Shown here piece by piece: positions 27,067 to 34,581 of a DNA stretch of 64,000 nt. The first letter of the stretch is position 1. Every line of letters begins with the position of its first letter. Source of the DNA: Lysinibacillus agricola (GTDB lineage: Bacteria > Bacillota > Bacilli > Bacillales_A > Planococcaceae); the NCBI RefSeq assembly GCF_016638705.1, contig NZ_CP067341.1, positions 2,359,501 through 2,423,500 on the forward strand, read 5' to 3'. Made by a program: the position numbers and the translations under genes. Below the pieces are notes generated by a model. It worked only from the letters and a program-made list of their open reading frames with translations, was not told where the DNA came from and searched no databases.

Positions 27067-27216
27067 ATGGACTTAGAAGATTGGCGTACATCTAGAATTT
27101 TCCCTCATTGCGATGTCACACCTGAGTGGGTTATTTACCACCTCCTTGAACACGAGTCACATCATAGGGGACAGATTTTTCAGATGCTTGCAATTTTAAA
27201 CTCACATTTATCATGA
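27067..27216 (+). pseudogene. DinB-family protein fragment (C terminus)
   Basis: A 49-codon frame ends with TPEWVIYHLLEHESHHRGQI, the C-terminal helix of the DinB/YfiT four-helix family, in which the HHRGQ histidine is a metal ligand. The N-terminal helices and first ligand are missing upstream, and no ribosome binding site is present, so this is a relic. Confidence 0.65.
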
Positions 27217-27293
27217 AGACATAAATATTGAAATAACATAAAATCGATGCTATTATGGATATGTAAAGTCTCTAATTGAGGTGAATAATAGTT

Positions 27294-27680
27294 ATGAAAT
27301 ATTCTAAAGCTACAAATTATGCACTACACACAATGCTTTTTCTTGCAAAGGAAACACCAAATAAACCAGTGGGTGTCCAACAATTAGCTGAGATGCAAAA
27401 TGTTTCTCCCACATATTTGTCTAAAATCCTAACGAAGTTAGTAAAAGAGGGAATGATCAACTCTGTATCGGGTGCCAATGGTGGATATACACTTCGTCAC
27501 AATTGGGAAGATATTTCATTTTTAGATATTATAAATGCAATTGAAGGCAAATCGTCTTTGTTTGATTGTTGTTTATACAACGATCCTAAGTGTGTAATAA
27601 AAGAAGTAATGCTATCTGCAGAAGAAAAACTGGAGAATGAGTTAAGAAACAGAAAAATATCGGATTTTGTGAAAAAATAG
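27294..27680 (+). CDS. Rrf2-family transcriptional regulator
   Basis: This 128-residue protein has the Rrf2 winged helix (YALHTMLFLA, LAEMQNVSPTYLSKILTKLV, GANGGYTL). Cysteines 92, 93 and 99 in CCLYNDPKC could bind a cofactor or act as thiol switches. This cysteine pattern resembles redox-responsive YwnA-like regulators more than the three-cysteine Fe-S IscR type. GAGGTG lies about 12 bases upstream. The three downstream genes encode thiol-redox-like proteins, so a role in controlling them is a reasonable inference. Confidence 0.85.
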   Translation: MKYSKATNYALHTMLFLAKETPNKPVGVQQLAEMQNVSPTYLSKILTKLVKEGMINSVSGANGGYTLRHNWEDISFLDIINAIEGKSSLFDCCLYNDPKCVIKEVMLSAEEKLENELRNRKISDFVKK

Positions 27681-27682
27681 TA

Positions 27683-27712
27683 GTGGATTTATAGTCCACC
27701 ATTATTTTTTTG
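27683..27712 (+). terminator. Short terminator after the Rrf2 gene
   Basis: GTGGA (27683-27687) pairs with TCCAC (27695-27699), followed by ATTATTTTTTT. It separates the regulator from the downstream operon. Confidence 0.55.
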
Positions 27713-27938
27713 AGTAATTAGAGATATAAAGAGTCTTTTAAGTCTGCGAAAGAAACTTAACGACATTATTATTTTCTATACTCGATCTTCTCGATTTCTT
27801 GCTTCTATAAACTTCAAGTGATTTTAGCTTAGAATCATTCTATTTTTAACCTTATTTGAGCTAGAAGGCATGTTGTGATAGTAGACATTATAACAAAACA
27901 ACCTGTACTCTAAACAATTTATGGAGGAGAGTTACATT

Positions 27939-28835
27939 ATGGAATTATTTGATTGTGCAATTATAGGTGCAGGTGGCGCTGGACTAAATGCAAGCTTGAT
28001 TTTAGGAAGGTCTCGGAAAAAAGTCGCGTTATTTGATAATGGAACAAATCGAAATCGTGTGACTCAGGAATCACATGGATTTCTTACACGTGATGGAATT
28101 AAACCAGCAGAGTTTAAAGAAATAGCTTTGAATGATGTAAAAAAGTACCCATCAGTTCATTTTTATCAAAACACAGTTAGGAATATAACAAAACAATCAA
28201 ACGGTTTGTTTAAAATTGAGACGTTAGAAGATGTAGAGTATGTTGCAGAAAGAATTATAGTAGCGACAGGTGTTCAAGAGGAATTCCCCTCGGTTCCGGA
28301 TATTAAAAAGTATTATGGGAAAAGTTTATTTAGCTGCCCAACTTGTGATGGATGGGAATTGAGAGATCAACCCCTAATTATTATTTCAGAAAATGAAGAA
28401 CAGACTCTTTTTAAAGGAAAGCTTGTTTATAACTGGTCAGAGGATTTAGTGATAGCCACAAATGGTCATGAACTTTCTGCTCCGACATTGAATGAACTAC
28501 AAAGAAAAGATATAGCTGTCATTACGGAACCTATTCAGCATCTAAATGGTGAGGATGGTTATTTAAAGAAAATAGTGTTTAGTTCGGGACTTGAAATCGA
28601 AAGAGCTGGAGGCTTTATAGTACCTAATTTTGTGCGTCCAAATCAATTTGCAGAGCAGCTCGGTTGTCAATTTAATGAAAATGGTAGCATTGTTGTCGAT
28701 GAGTCAGGGCGTACGTCACTGGAAAATGTTTATGCAGCAGGGGAGACAGCTAAATTAGGCCAGTCTTCATTAATTGTTGCTGCTGCTGAAGGATATAAAG
28801 CGGCGATGGCAATTGTTTTCGACAGTACAATTTGA
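27939..28835 (+). CDS. Thioredoxin-reductase-like flavoprotein with CxxC
   Basis: This protein of about 298 residues starts at ATG 27939, nine bases after GGAGGAGAG; an earlier ATG lies inside that site. It has the FAD motif GAGGAGLNAS (10-19), the redox pair SCPTCDGWE (Cys133, Cys136) and the C-terminal FAD segment NVYAAGETA. The NADPH motif GxGxxA expected near residues 148-155 is absent (IISENEEQ there). Such NADPH-site-deficient TrxR-like proteins include oxidases of the GliT/HlmI type and ferredoxin-linked forms. It is the first gene of a trxR-like/trx/trxR-like cluster. Confidence 0.82.
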   Translation: MELFDCAIIGAGGAGLNASLILGRSRKKVALFDNGTNRNRVTQESHGFLTRDGIKPAEFKEIALNDVKKYPSVHFYQNTVRNITKQSNGLFKIETLEDVEYVAERIIVATGVQEEFPSVPDIKKYYGKSLFSCPTCDGWELRDQPLIIISENEEQTLFKGKLVYNWSEDLVIATNGHELSAPTLNELQRKDIAVITEPIQHLNGEDGYLKKIVFSSGLEIERAGGFIVPNFVRPNQFAEQLGCQFNENGSIVVDESGRTSLENVYAAGETAKLGQSSLIVAAAEGYKAAMAIVFDSTI

Positions 28836-28965
28836 AAAAATTTTAACTTAATTACGGACATTAAAGCTCTTTAATGTTGATTGAAAGGGGGATAGTAGGT
28901 TCAAGTAAATAACGAAAAGCATATTATATCTTAGAGATCTTTATTTCCACGAAGGAGGAAAAATT

Positions 28966-29280
28966 ATGTCAATTGCTCATGTCACAACAAAGCAAGAATT
29001 AGAAAAACACCTAAAAACTAAAAAGATTGTGTTAATAAATTTTTGGGCGGAGTGGTGTAACCCTTGTAAAATGTTCGGGATGGTTCTTAATCAATTCAAT
29101 GAAGAATTCAGTGATAAGGTGAAGATTTTAAGGGTGAATGTTGATAAAAGCCCAGAGATTGCCGCGGAATTCCAGGTGCTTGGGATCCCTCACTCTCGTT
29201 TGATTATTCATAATAAATTACATGAACCAATTGTTGGATATGTTCCTTTTGAAAACCTAAAGCAGATTGTTGGAGTTTGA
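28966..29280 (+). CDS. Thioredoxin
   Basis: This 104-residue thioredoxin-fold protein has the active site WCNPCK (Cys31, Cys34) in place of the usual WCGPCK, the FWAEW strand and the cis-proline at GIP (75). GGAGG lies seven bases before the ATG. It sits between two thioredoxin-reductase-like genes and is the probable electron partner of the first. The active-site Asn in place of Gly may shift its redox potential; that is an inference. Confidence 0.9.
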   Translation: MSIAHVTTKQELEKHLKTKKIVLINFWAEWCNPCKMFGMVLNQFNEEFSDKVKILRVNVDKSPEIAAEFQVLGIPHSRLIIHNKLHEPIVGYVPFENLKQIVGV

Positions 29281-29307
29281 TTCGTTATAATAACAGGAGG
29301 AAACAAG

Positions 29308-30210
29308 ATGAGAGTTTATGATTGTGCAATTATTGGTGGAGGGCCCGCAGGATTAAATGCAGCACTATTGTTAGGTAGAACAAACCGATTAGTAGCATTG
29401 TTTGATACAAATAATGACCACCTGGCGTTCGAGCTTCAAGAAAGTATTTCAAGAAATGGGAATGCCGCTATTGAATTCATGCAAGCAGCAAAAGAAAAAT
29501 TAAATCAATATCCTACTATTCATTCTATCGTTAATCAAAATGTTAGGGTTATTAAACAATCAGACAATAAGCTTTTTAAAATTTATGCCGAAGATGGCGA
29601 GAATTTTCTTGCTGAAAAAATCCTACTGACAGATGGTGCTAAAATACAGACGGATATTCCAAATATTGAGTTATTCTATAATAAAAGTATTTTTACGTCT
29701 CCATATAGCTTTGGTTGGGAGTTAAAGGGTAAAAAGTTAATTTATATTAATGAAACTAGTGATGTTGCACTAAATGCAAAAATTATTTATAACTTATCAA
29801 ATGATTTAATCGTGGCAACAAATGGTAATGAAATAAAGGAAAAAGAAAAAAGAGAATTAGAAAATAAAGGGATTAATGTGATTACTGATAAGATTCAAGA
29901 AGTAAAAGGACATAATGGGGAATTGAGTAGTATTGTCTTTCAAAATGGTTTAGAAGTAGAAAGGGAAGCTGGTTTTATTACCCCATCCGCTTACACAACA
30001 AATGTAATCGGGCAAGGATTTTCTTGTGATTTTGATGAGCACGGATTAATAGTTGTAGACCATTTTGGAAGAACATCGGAAAAAAATGTTTATGCAGCTG
30101 GAGATGCTGCTCAGCCTGCACCAACGGAAATCGTTCTTTCAGAGGCAACTGGAATACAAGTAGCAAAGACTATTAATTCAGATATTTCAAGTGAAAAGTT
30201 TAAAAAGTAA
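29308..30210 (+). CDS. Thioredoxin-reductase-like flavoprotein lacking redox cysteines
   Basis: This 300-residue protein is a clear paralogue of the one at 27939, with the FAD motif GGGPAGLNAA (10-19) and NVYAAGDAA near the C terminus. Its active-site segment reads TSPYSFGWE: both cysteines of the CPTC site are Ser (131 and 134). The NADPH GxGxxA motif is also absent (YINETSDV). The frame is intact and has AGGAGG eight bases before the ATG. It may be a noncatalytic FAD partner, an oxidase or a decaying duplicate; the intact length argues for retention. Confidence 0.8.
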   Translation: MRVYDCAIIGGGPAGLNAALLLGRTNRLVALFDTNNDHLAFELQESISRNGNAAIEFMQAAKEKLNQYPTIHSIVNQNVRVIKQSDNKLFKIYAEDGENFLAEKILLTDGAKIQTDIPNIELFYNKSIFTSPYSFGWELKGKKLIYINETSDVALNAKIIYNLSNDLIVATNGNEIKEKEKRELENKGINVITDKIQEVKGHNGELSSIVFQNGLEVEREAGFITPSAYTTNVIGQGFSCDFDEHGLIVVDHFGRTSEKNVYAAGDAAQPAPTEIVLSEATGIQVAKTINSDISSEKFKK

Positions 30211-30257
30211 TGATCTCTTTGCTCAAGAGAAGGGAGAATTATTAGTTTGTTGATCCA

Positions 30258-30296
30258 TTTGCCAACCAAGGTCGTTTTGGTTGGCAAAATTTTTGT
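30258..30296 (+). terminator. Rho-independent terminator of the thioredoxin cluster
   Basis: TTTGCCAACCAA (30258-30269) pairs perfectly with TTGGTTGGCAAA (30277-30288), followed by ATTTTTG. Confidence 0.9.
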
Positions 30297-30384
30297 TGCG
30301 CATTTCCTGGCTCATTTCCATAACTTCTCCACATGACTATGTTTAACAAAACGTCATCCCCAACTTTCGATAAAGAACCCATTT

Positions 30385-30460
30385 CCCCTAATACGGGATT
30401 AACGCTCCATTTTTATCTTCATTCAGCGAAGCGTCAGCCGCAGAAGACTCCCCTCTATAT
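30385..30460 (-). repeat. IS200/IS605-like end sequence, relic C
   Basis: On the minus strand it reads GGGGAGTCTTCTGCGGCTGA then CGCTTCGCT, and further on GGAGCGTTAATCCCG. This parallels the distal part of relics A (47690-47735) and B (13000-13080). The remainder of 30297-30776 holds no supported gene. Confidence 0.4.
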
Positions 30461-30776
30461 GAATACAATCTTCTTTTTGAAAGTATCTATCGAAAAAATA
30501 CATACGTGCCGTTGGTAGCCATTAACTTTTGAATATTAACTATAAATTCGAAAAATAAAGTGATGGAATATTTTTTCTTTATTATGAAGTGGTGGAAACT
30601 GTTGATACATCAATGTTTATAGAAGGATATTAGATGAGTACGATAACTTCAATCGGTTTAATTGTGTACCAGCTCATGTTATAATGAGGAGCTTAAGATA
30701 ATTAAGACTTTTACTTATAACTGAACGGATGCCAAGAAAGCCTCCGCATAGCGATAAAATATGGAGGTGTAAGAGG

Positions 30777-30986
30777 ATGAATAAAATTTGGACGATTGAT
30801 AAAATTAAAGAATTTGTAGAGAATAATTCGGATAGTAAGTTGCTAACGACGGAATATCACGGTTTTTCTCAAAAGTTACTATTTAAATGTGCATGTGGTA
30901 GCAACTTTGAAAAAACATTTACGAAATTTAAAAATAAAAACCAACGTAAATGTGACGTTTGCCAACCGCCAAAAGCGTCACGCTAA
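30777..30986 (+). CDS. Small zinc-ribbon/treble-clef protein
   Basis: ATG 30777, seven bases after GGAGGTG, gives 69 residues. The C-terminal half is FKCACGSNFEKTFTKFKNKN then QRKCDVC, a CxC...CxxC zinc-ribbon pattern like those attached to phage and homing endonucleases. The N-terminal 30 residues are charged and helical. There is no partner gene; it could be a DNA-binding remnant of a larger mobile protein. The cysteines are seen directly, and function is unknown. Confidence 0.6.
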   Translation: MNKIWTIDKIKEFVENNSDSKLLTTEYHGFSQKLLFKCACGSNFEKTFTKFKNKNQRKCDVCQPPKASR

Positions 30987-31193
30987 ACGCCTAAAGAGAA
31001 GTTGGCATTATTTTTTAAAGCATAATTTTTTAGTTTGATTAAAATCACCTCTTACCTGTTGTCTTTTTGGAGATGAGATGATTTTTTATGGATATTACTA
31101 TTACTGAAAAGATTGTGCAGATTAGTTAAGGGCTCAATATTCAAAGTAATGTTACAGCTAGAAAGAATATTAAAAGTGAGTAGGAGAACAAAC

Positions 31194-31571
31194 ATGATTG
31201 AGATAAAAACATCTCCAATAAGTGATGGAGAATTCAATAGAGGCGTATTTGCTAAATGTGATATCAAAAAAGGAGAGCTTTTACACGAAGCACCTGTCAT
31301 TTCTTATCCAAACGAACAGCATCAATACGTTGAGCAAACCTTACTCGGTGATTACGCATTTGAGTATGGGATAGGTCAATCTGCTATCCTTCTTGGTTAT
31401 GGAATGTTGTTTAACCATTCTTATGAACCTAATGCAATTTATGAGATTAATTTTAAAAATCGCACATTTGACTTCTTTGCTTTCACAGATATTAAAGCAG
31501 GAGATGAAATTCTAATCAATTATAATGGCGATGTTGATGACAAAGAGCTACTGTGGTTTGATCAAGAATAA
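31194..31571 (+). CDS. SET-domain protein
   Basis: TAGGAG seven bases before ATG 31194 gives a 125-residue protein that is almost only a SET domain. RGVFAKCDIKKGELL is the N-terminal strand pair, GMLFNHSYEPNA the NHSxxPN AdoMet/pseudoknot motif and ILINYN the second pseudoknot strand. SET proteins methylate lysines using AdoMet; bacterial stand-alone forms have unknown targets. It is monocistronic with a terminator following. Confidence 0.85.
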   Translation: MIEIKTSPISDGEFNRGVFAKCDIKKGELLHEAPVISYPNEQHQYVEQTLLGDYAFEYGIGQSAILLGYGMLFNHSYEPNAIYEINFKNRTFDFFAFTDIKAGDEILINYNGDVDDKELLWFDQE

Positions 31572-31591
31572 AAAAGATAGCAAAATAAATC

Positions 31592-31624
31592 GGGGCGTTG
31601 ATTCAAGAAGAATTGACGCTCTTT
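31592..31624 (+). terminator. Terminator after the SET gene
   Basis: GGGCGTTGATTC pairs (with G-U pairs) with GAATTGACGCTC around AAGAA, followed by TTTTTG. Confidence 0.75.
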
Positions 31625-31755
31625 TTGTTGAAGTTATTGCGTATATTAACCCATTAGGTATGTTTGCTACTACAGTACACCGTGATTCTTCGAGCAATTA
31701 AATTTGTACAAGAAAAACAATAATCCTTTTTAGATGGAAAGAAGGGGGAAAAAGA

Positions 31756-32229
31756 GTGGTGAAAAAAAGGTTAACTTTTTTGGTTTTACTTGGACTATTC
31801 TTTACGATAACGGCTTGTAGCAACAGTTTGAGTGTTGATTACGAAGAGCGAAATCCTGATACTGTTATTTCGGAAACTATGAAATTAGAAAATTTAAGGG
31901 TATTAGAACTTGACACGAATCACGATGACAATAAAAAAGTTCTTAACGTATTTGGTGCTGAGTTAAAAGATGGTGTTTATGCTTATGACGAAGACAAGTA
32001 TAAAACATATATTCTAATAAACTCTGATACAAGGGACTATTCTGATTATTCGTTTAAATTTGAAAAGGAAAAGAAAATTCTGACTCTTTCTTATGCAACT
32101 TCAGAAGGAAGTACAACAAATAAAAAAACGCTATTCCTTATAGAAAGTAAAAAAAAGAATCAATATGAGGAAATGAAACTGGTGAATAATGGTGATGAGA
32201 GTGGATTTTTGGGAGTGCATACTAAATAA
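31756..32229 (+). CDS. Small lipoprotein, unknown function
   Basis: This 157-residue protein has a signal peptide and lipobox ITACS (Cys near 21). The mature part is acidic, with no recognised domain, and looks like a small beta-rich fold (YSDYSFKFEKEKKILTLSY). GTG 31756 and GTG 31759 follow GGGGG at 7 and 10 bases. It is probably membrane-anchored on the outer surface. Confidence 0.7.
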   Translation: MVKKRLTFLVLLGLFFTITACSNSLSVDYEERNPDTVISETMKLENLRVLELDTNHDDNKKVLNVFGAELKDGVYAYDEDKYKTYILINSDTRDYSDYSFKFEKEKKILTLSYATSEGSTTNKKTLFLIESKKKNQYEEMKLVNNGDESGFLGVHTK

Positions 32230-32234
32230 CGATT

Positions 32235-32404
32235 TTAGTCACTCGATAGCCTGCAATTCATTCAAGTAGAGCGGGCCTTAATGTCCAATGAACTGGTTGG
32301 AATTTCTACGGTAAAAAGGAGTTATTCTTAAAATACAGTATAATGAGAGCGTAACTAACCTGATGCCAATGACGATTTTCACTCGGCTGGAAGTGGCCCT
32401 TAAC
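32235..32404 (+). pseudogene. Decayed second copy of the type I toxin locus
   Basis: Sequence words match the intact locus in order: AGTCACTCGATA, ATTCATTCAA, TATAATGAGAGCGTAACTA and TGATGCCAATGACGATTTTC (intact versions at 34011, 34032, 34089 and 34180). About 88 bases between promoter and start are missing, and the toxin frame stops after 12 codons (MTIFTRLEVALN). It is therefore an inactive duplicate. Confidence 0.7.
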
Positions 32405-32446
32405 TAAACATAGGTAAGTGCAAAATTAAACAATACTATTTATATT

Positions 32447-32779
32447 TTACTGTAACTTCCTGTGAGAAGTGAAAGCTGTATATTTTGCTTCTGAAGAAAG
32501 CAATCCATAAACAAATGTAATAGCTAAACTGAAAAATGCTGCTATCGCAGTGTCTCCTTTATTTCTAAATTTAGAATGAATTAAATAAATACCGGATATA
32601 CAAGTGGAAAATATGAATAAACATTTCAATAAATAATGAGGTATTCCTCCTGGTGGGAATCCAATCTGTAAGTAAATCTCTTTCATACTAAGAAAAACCA
32701 TCAAAAGTAAAATGGATACACTAAAAATAAAGCATGCAAACCAAAGTTGAAAACTTCGTGTGCTTTTAAATACTTTCAT
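32447..32779 (-). CDS. Small membrane protein, 110 aa
   Basis: ATG 32779, nine bases after GGAG, is preferred over the upstream in-frame ATG, which overlaps that site. Three membrane segments are visible (about 14-34, 49-66, 76-94). There is no recognised family. It overlaps a 36-codon membrane peptide gene by 14 bases in another frame, suggesting translational coupling. Confidence 0.6.
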   Translation of the reverse strand: MKVFKSTRSFQLWFACFIFSVSILLLMVFLSMKEIYLQIGFPPGGIPHYLLKCLFIFSTCISGIYLIHSKFRNKGDTAIAAFFSLAITFVYGLLSSEAKYTAFTSHRKLQ

Positions 32780-32876
32780 TTTTAAAATCTCCATTTCTAA
32801 AAAATATTATTGTAATTGGTAACAGCAATGCTATTATTTCAAGTACAAGGCTTCCAAGATTAAGCAGACCGATCAT
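32766..32876 (-). CDS. Small membrane peptide, 36 aa
   Basis: The frame MIGLLNLGSLVLEIIALLLP then ITIIFFRNGDFKNESI has one membrane helix (3-26) and a charged tail. GGTGAG lies seven bases before the ATG. Its 3' end overlaps the start of the 110-residue membrane protein gene, and that gene's Shine-Dalgarno lies within it. No family is recognised. Confidence 0.5.
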   Translation of the reverse strand: MIGLLNLGSLVLEIIALLLPITIIFFRNGDFKNESI

Positions 32877-33135
32877 AATACATCTCACCCATTTTCAAAT
32901 TAGAGGACGAAAGGGAACTGGAAAATGTTTCTTGATTATTTTTAACTGAATTAAATATGAGGGTATGGAACAGCAAGGACGATTTCGACGCTTCGTAAGG
33001 TAGGGTAATTAGGCAGAGATAATAAAAGACTGTCCATAGACAGCCTGTTTATTAAATTTATCTATGGGACTTACCCTTGTAGCACTAGTCATTTTCAATA
33101 ATGTAGGTAAAGAATTGACGGAGGAGGGATATGAG

Positions 33136-33843
33136 ATGATTGATGCGCGTGAGCCAATAATTGTAGAGTTTCCTTTGAGAGGAGAATGGCACTCTCCTAA
33201 CACTCCAGGGACAAAAATTCCGAGTCACGGCACAAACAAATTAGGAGCAAGATATGCTTATGACTTTATACAAGTGGATTGGGAAAGAAAGGGCTGGCCC
33301 GCCTATCGCGTTAGTTTGGCGCAATATCTACTTTTTGGGGTTCCCTTAGATGAATATTATTGTTGGGGGCAAGACGTATATGCTCCTTGCGATGGGATCA
33401 TTGTCCAAGCAGAGGATGGTTATAAAGAACGAACACGAACAAAATTGCTTTCAGATATGTCTAACGCTTATAAAAATGCTCATTATTTCGACCCGAAGAA
33501 AGACGACATACAATCAGTTGCTGGCAACTACATCATTATAAAATGTGGCGACAATGTATATGCTGGATTAGTCCATCTTCAAACAGGGTCAATTCAGGTT
33601 TCAGTTGGTGAAAGTGTAAAAAAAGGTGAAGTTATTGGTAGAGTTGGTCATTCAGGTAACTCCTTTGCTCCGCATTTGCATTTTCAACTTATGGATAGTA
33701 GTGACATAGCTACTGCAAACGGATTGCCTCTTGCTTTTGAACAATACGAATTATTTAAAAATGGCATATGGGAAAAAGTAAATAATGGGATTCCAACAAA
33801 TAAGGATAGAATTAGATTTCAAAAATCTGATGAATGGGATTAA
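33136..33843 (+). CDS. M23-family metallopeptidase-like protein
   Basis: The start at ATG 33136 (MIDAREPIIVEF) follows a GGAGGAGGG tract, giving 235 residues. The LytM/M23 fold is supported by SHGTNKLGARYAYDF (His and Asp zinc ligands), APCDGIIVQAEDG, GLVHLQTGSIQVSVGESVKK and HSGNSFAPHLHFQL (catalytic HxH). No signal peptide is evident from this start, although the upstream frame encodes a hydrophobic stretch, so export is uncertain. M23 enzymes cleave peptidoglycan cross-bridges or serve as noncatalytic scaffolds. A related but broken gene lies at 59303. Confidence 0.8.
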   Translation: MIDAREPIIVEFPLRGEWHSPNTPGTKIPSHGTNKLGARYAYDFIQVDWERKGWPAYRVSLAQYLLFGVPLDEYYCWGQDVYAPCDGIIVQAEDGYKERTRTKLLSDMSNAYKNAHYFDPKKDDIQSVAGNYIIIKCGDNVYAGLVHLQTGSIQVSVGESVKKGEVIGRVGHSGNSFAPHLHFQLMDSSDIATANGLPLAFEQYELFKNGIWEKVNNGIPTNKDRIRFQKSDEWD

Positions 33844-34059
33844 ATTAAAACTGCATAGAGGGGTACCATCATGAAAATGGGCTTAGCGTTGTAAATCCGC
33901 ATTTTCCTAAAGGTACCCATATAAAAAAATTTCCGCTTACGGCAAAGTCAATAATTTTTCTAGCCCATTATTGAGCTATCCAGCGTCGTTAGTTTTTTTA
34001 GTCACTCGATATGAAAAAAGACTGCTATTCATTCAAATAGAGTGGGTATTATTGTCCAT

Positions 34060-34094
34060 TTAGGTGGCTGGAATTTTTAAAAATTTGGTATAAT
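34060..34094 (+). promoter_or_regulatory. Toxin mRNA promoter
   Basis: TATAAT (34089-34094) is preceded by TTTGG and followed by GAGAGAGTAACTA. The same promoter core is conserved in the decayed locus at about 32340. The -35 is not clear. Confidence 0.5.
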
Positions 34095-34187
34095 GAGAGA
34101 GTAACTAGATAGAGGTTTTATGGGCGATTGGTAATCAAATTTCCACCTATTTTCTTCAAGTCCTTGAAGAGAAAGGAGTTGATGCCA

Positions 34188-34283
34188 ATGACTATTTTTG
34201 AAGCAATGATGGTTGCTATAAGTTTTTCATCGCTTATAGTTTCAGTAATTGCATTGTCGTTTACTTTTACACAAAAAAAGTAA
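34188..34283 (+). CDS. Type I toxin, putative holin-like peptide (31 aa)
   Basis: AAAGGAG nine bases before ATG opens a 31-codon frame, MTIFEAMMVAISFSSLIVSV then IALSFTFTQKK. This is the pattern of the putative holin-like toxins of Firmicutes (MTxYEALxLMIxFxxLIxxLI...KK), one membrane helix with a lysine tail. Such peptides depolarise membranes when not silenced by an overlapping antisense RNA (TxpA/RatA and BsrG/SR4 are examples). A strong terminator hairpin overlaps the end of the gene, as in those systems. A decayed copy lies about 1.8 kb upstream. Confidence 0.8.
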   Translation: MTIFEAMMVAISFSSLIVSVIALSFTFTQKK

Positions 34284-34365
34284 ACCGCCTCCGCCTCGCA
34301 AGCTGTGAGTAGGTTTACTTTCTTCTCATTGCAAATCGCCTTTGAAGCGATTCGTCTTATATATT
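34190..34365 (-). ncRNA. Predicted antisense antitoxin RNA
   Basis: Downstream of the toxin on the minus strand, TATTGA and TATAAG (16-base spacer, about 34347-34374) could start an RNA that reads back across the shared hairpin into the toxin 3' end. It includes an AATCGC/GCGATT stem at about 34336-34352. This is inferred from layout; the RNA end is not visible. Confidence 0.4.
34276..34326. terminator. Toxin mRNA terminator hairpin
   Basis: AAGTAAACC (34279-34287) pairs with GGTTTACTT (34312-34320) around a 24-base G+C-rich loop. T-rich sequence follows rightward and A-rich sequence lies on the other side. It overlaps the toxin stop codon. Confidence 0.75.
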
Positions 34366-34581
34366 TTATATACATCTTCAATATAAATTATAACATGGAG
34401 ATAAGTATTTATTCAAATAGAACAAATAAATACAGAATGATATTGGCTTCACAAGAATATAACTAATTCGACAGGCGAAAAACAGAGAACTAGATAGTTG
34501 TCTGTTTTATGTAACTGATTTTTTAGAGATGATCTGAAGCTAATGGGCATATTTTTTCAAAATTAGCAGATATAATGGCTT

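Noticed and set aside
30333-30518. 61-codon plus-strand frame
   Set aside because: It runs through the IS605-like relic, has no ribosome binding site and shows low-complexity translation.
33023-33052. GACTGTC/GACAGTC hairpin as a terminator
   Set aside because: It points leftward into a leftward gene pair with no gene to its right that it could terminate; its role is unclear, so it is not listed.
34118-34381. Minus-strand open frame across the toxin locus
   Set aside because: It is antisense to the toxin gene and its hairpin, has no ribosome binding site and is explained by the predicted antisense RNA.
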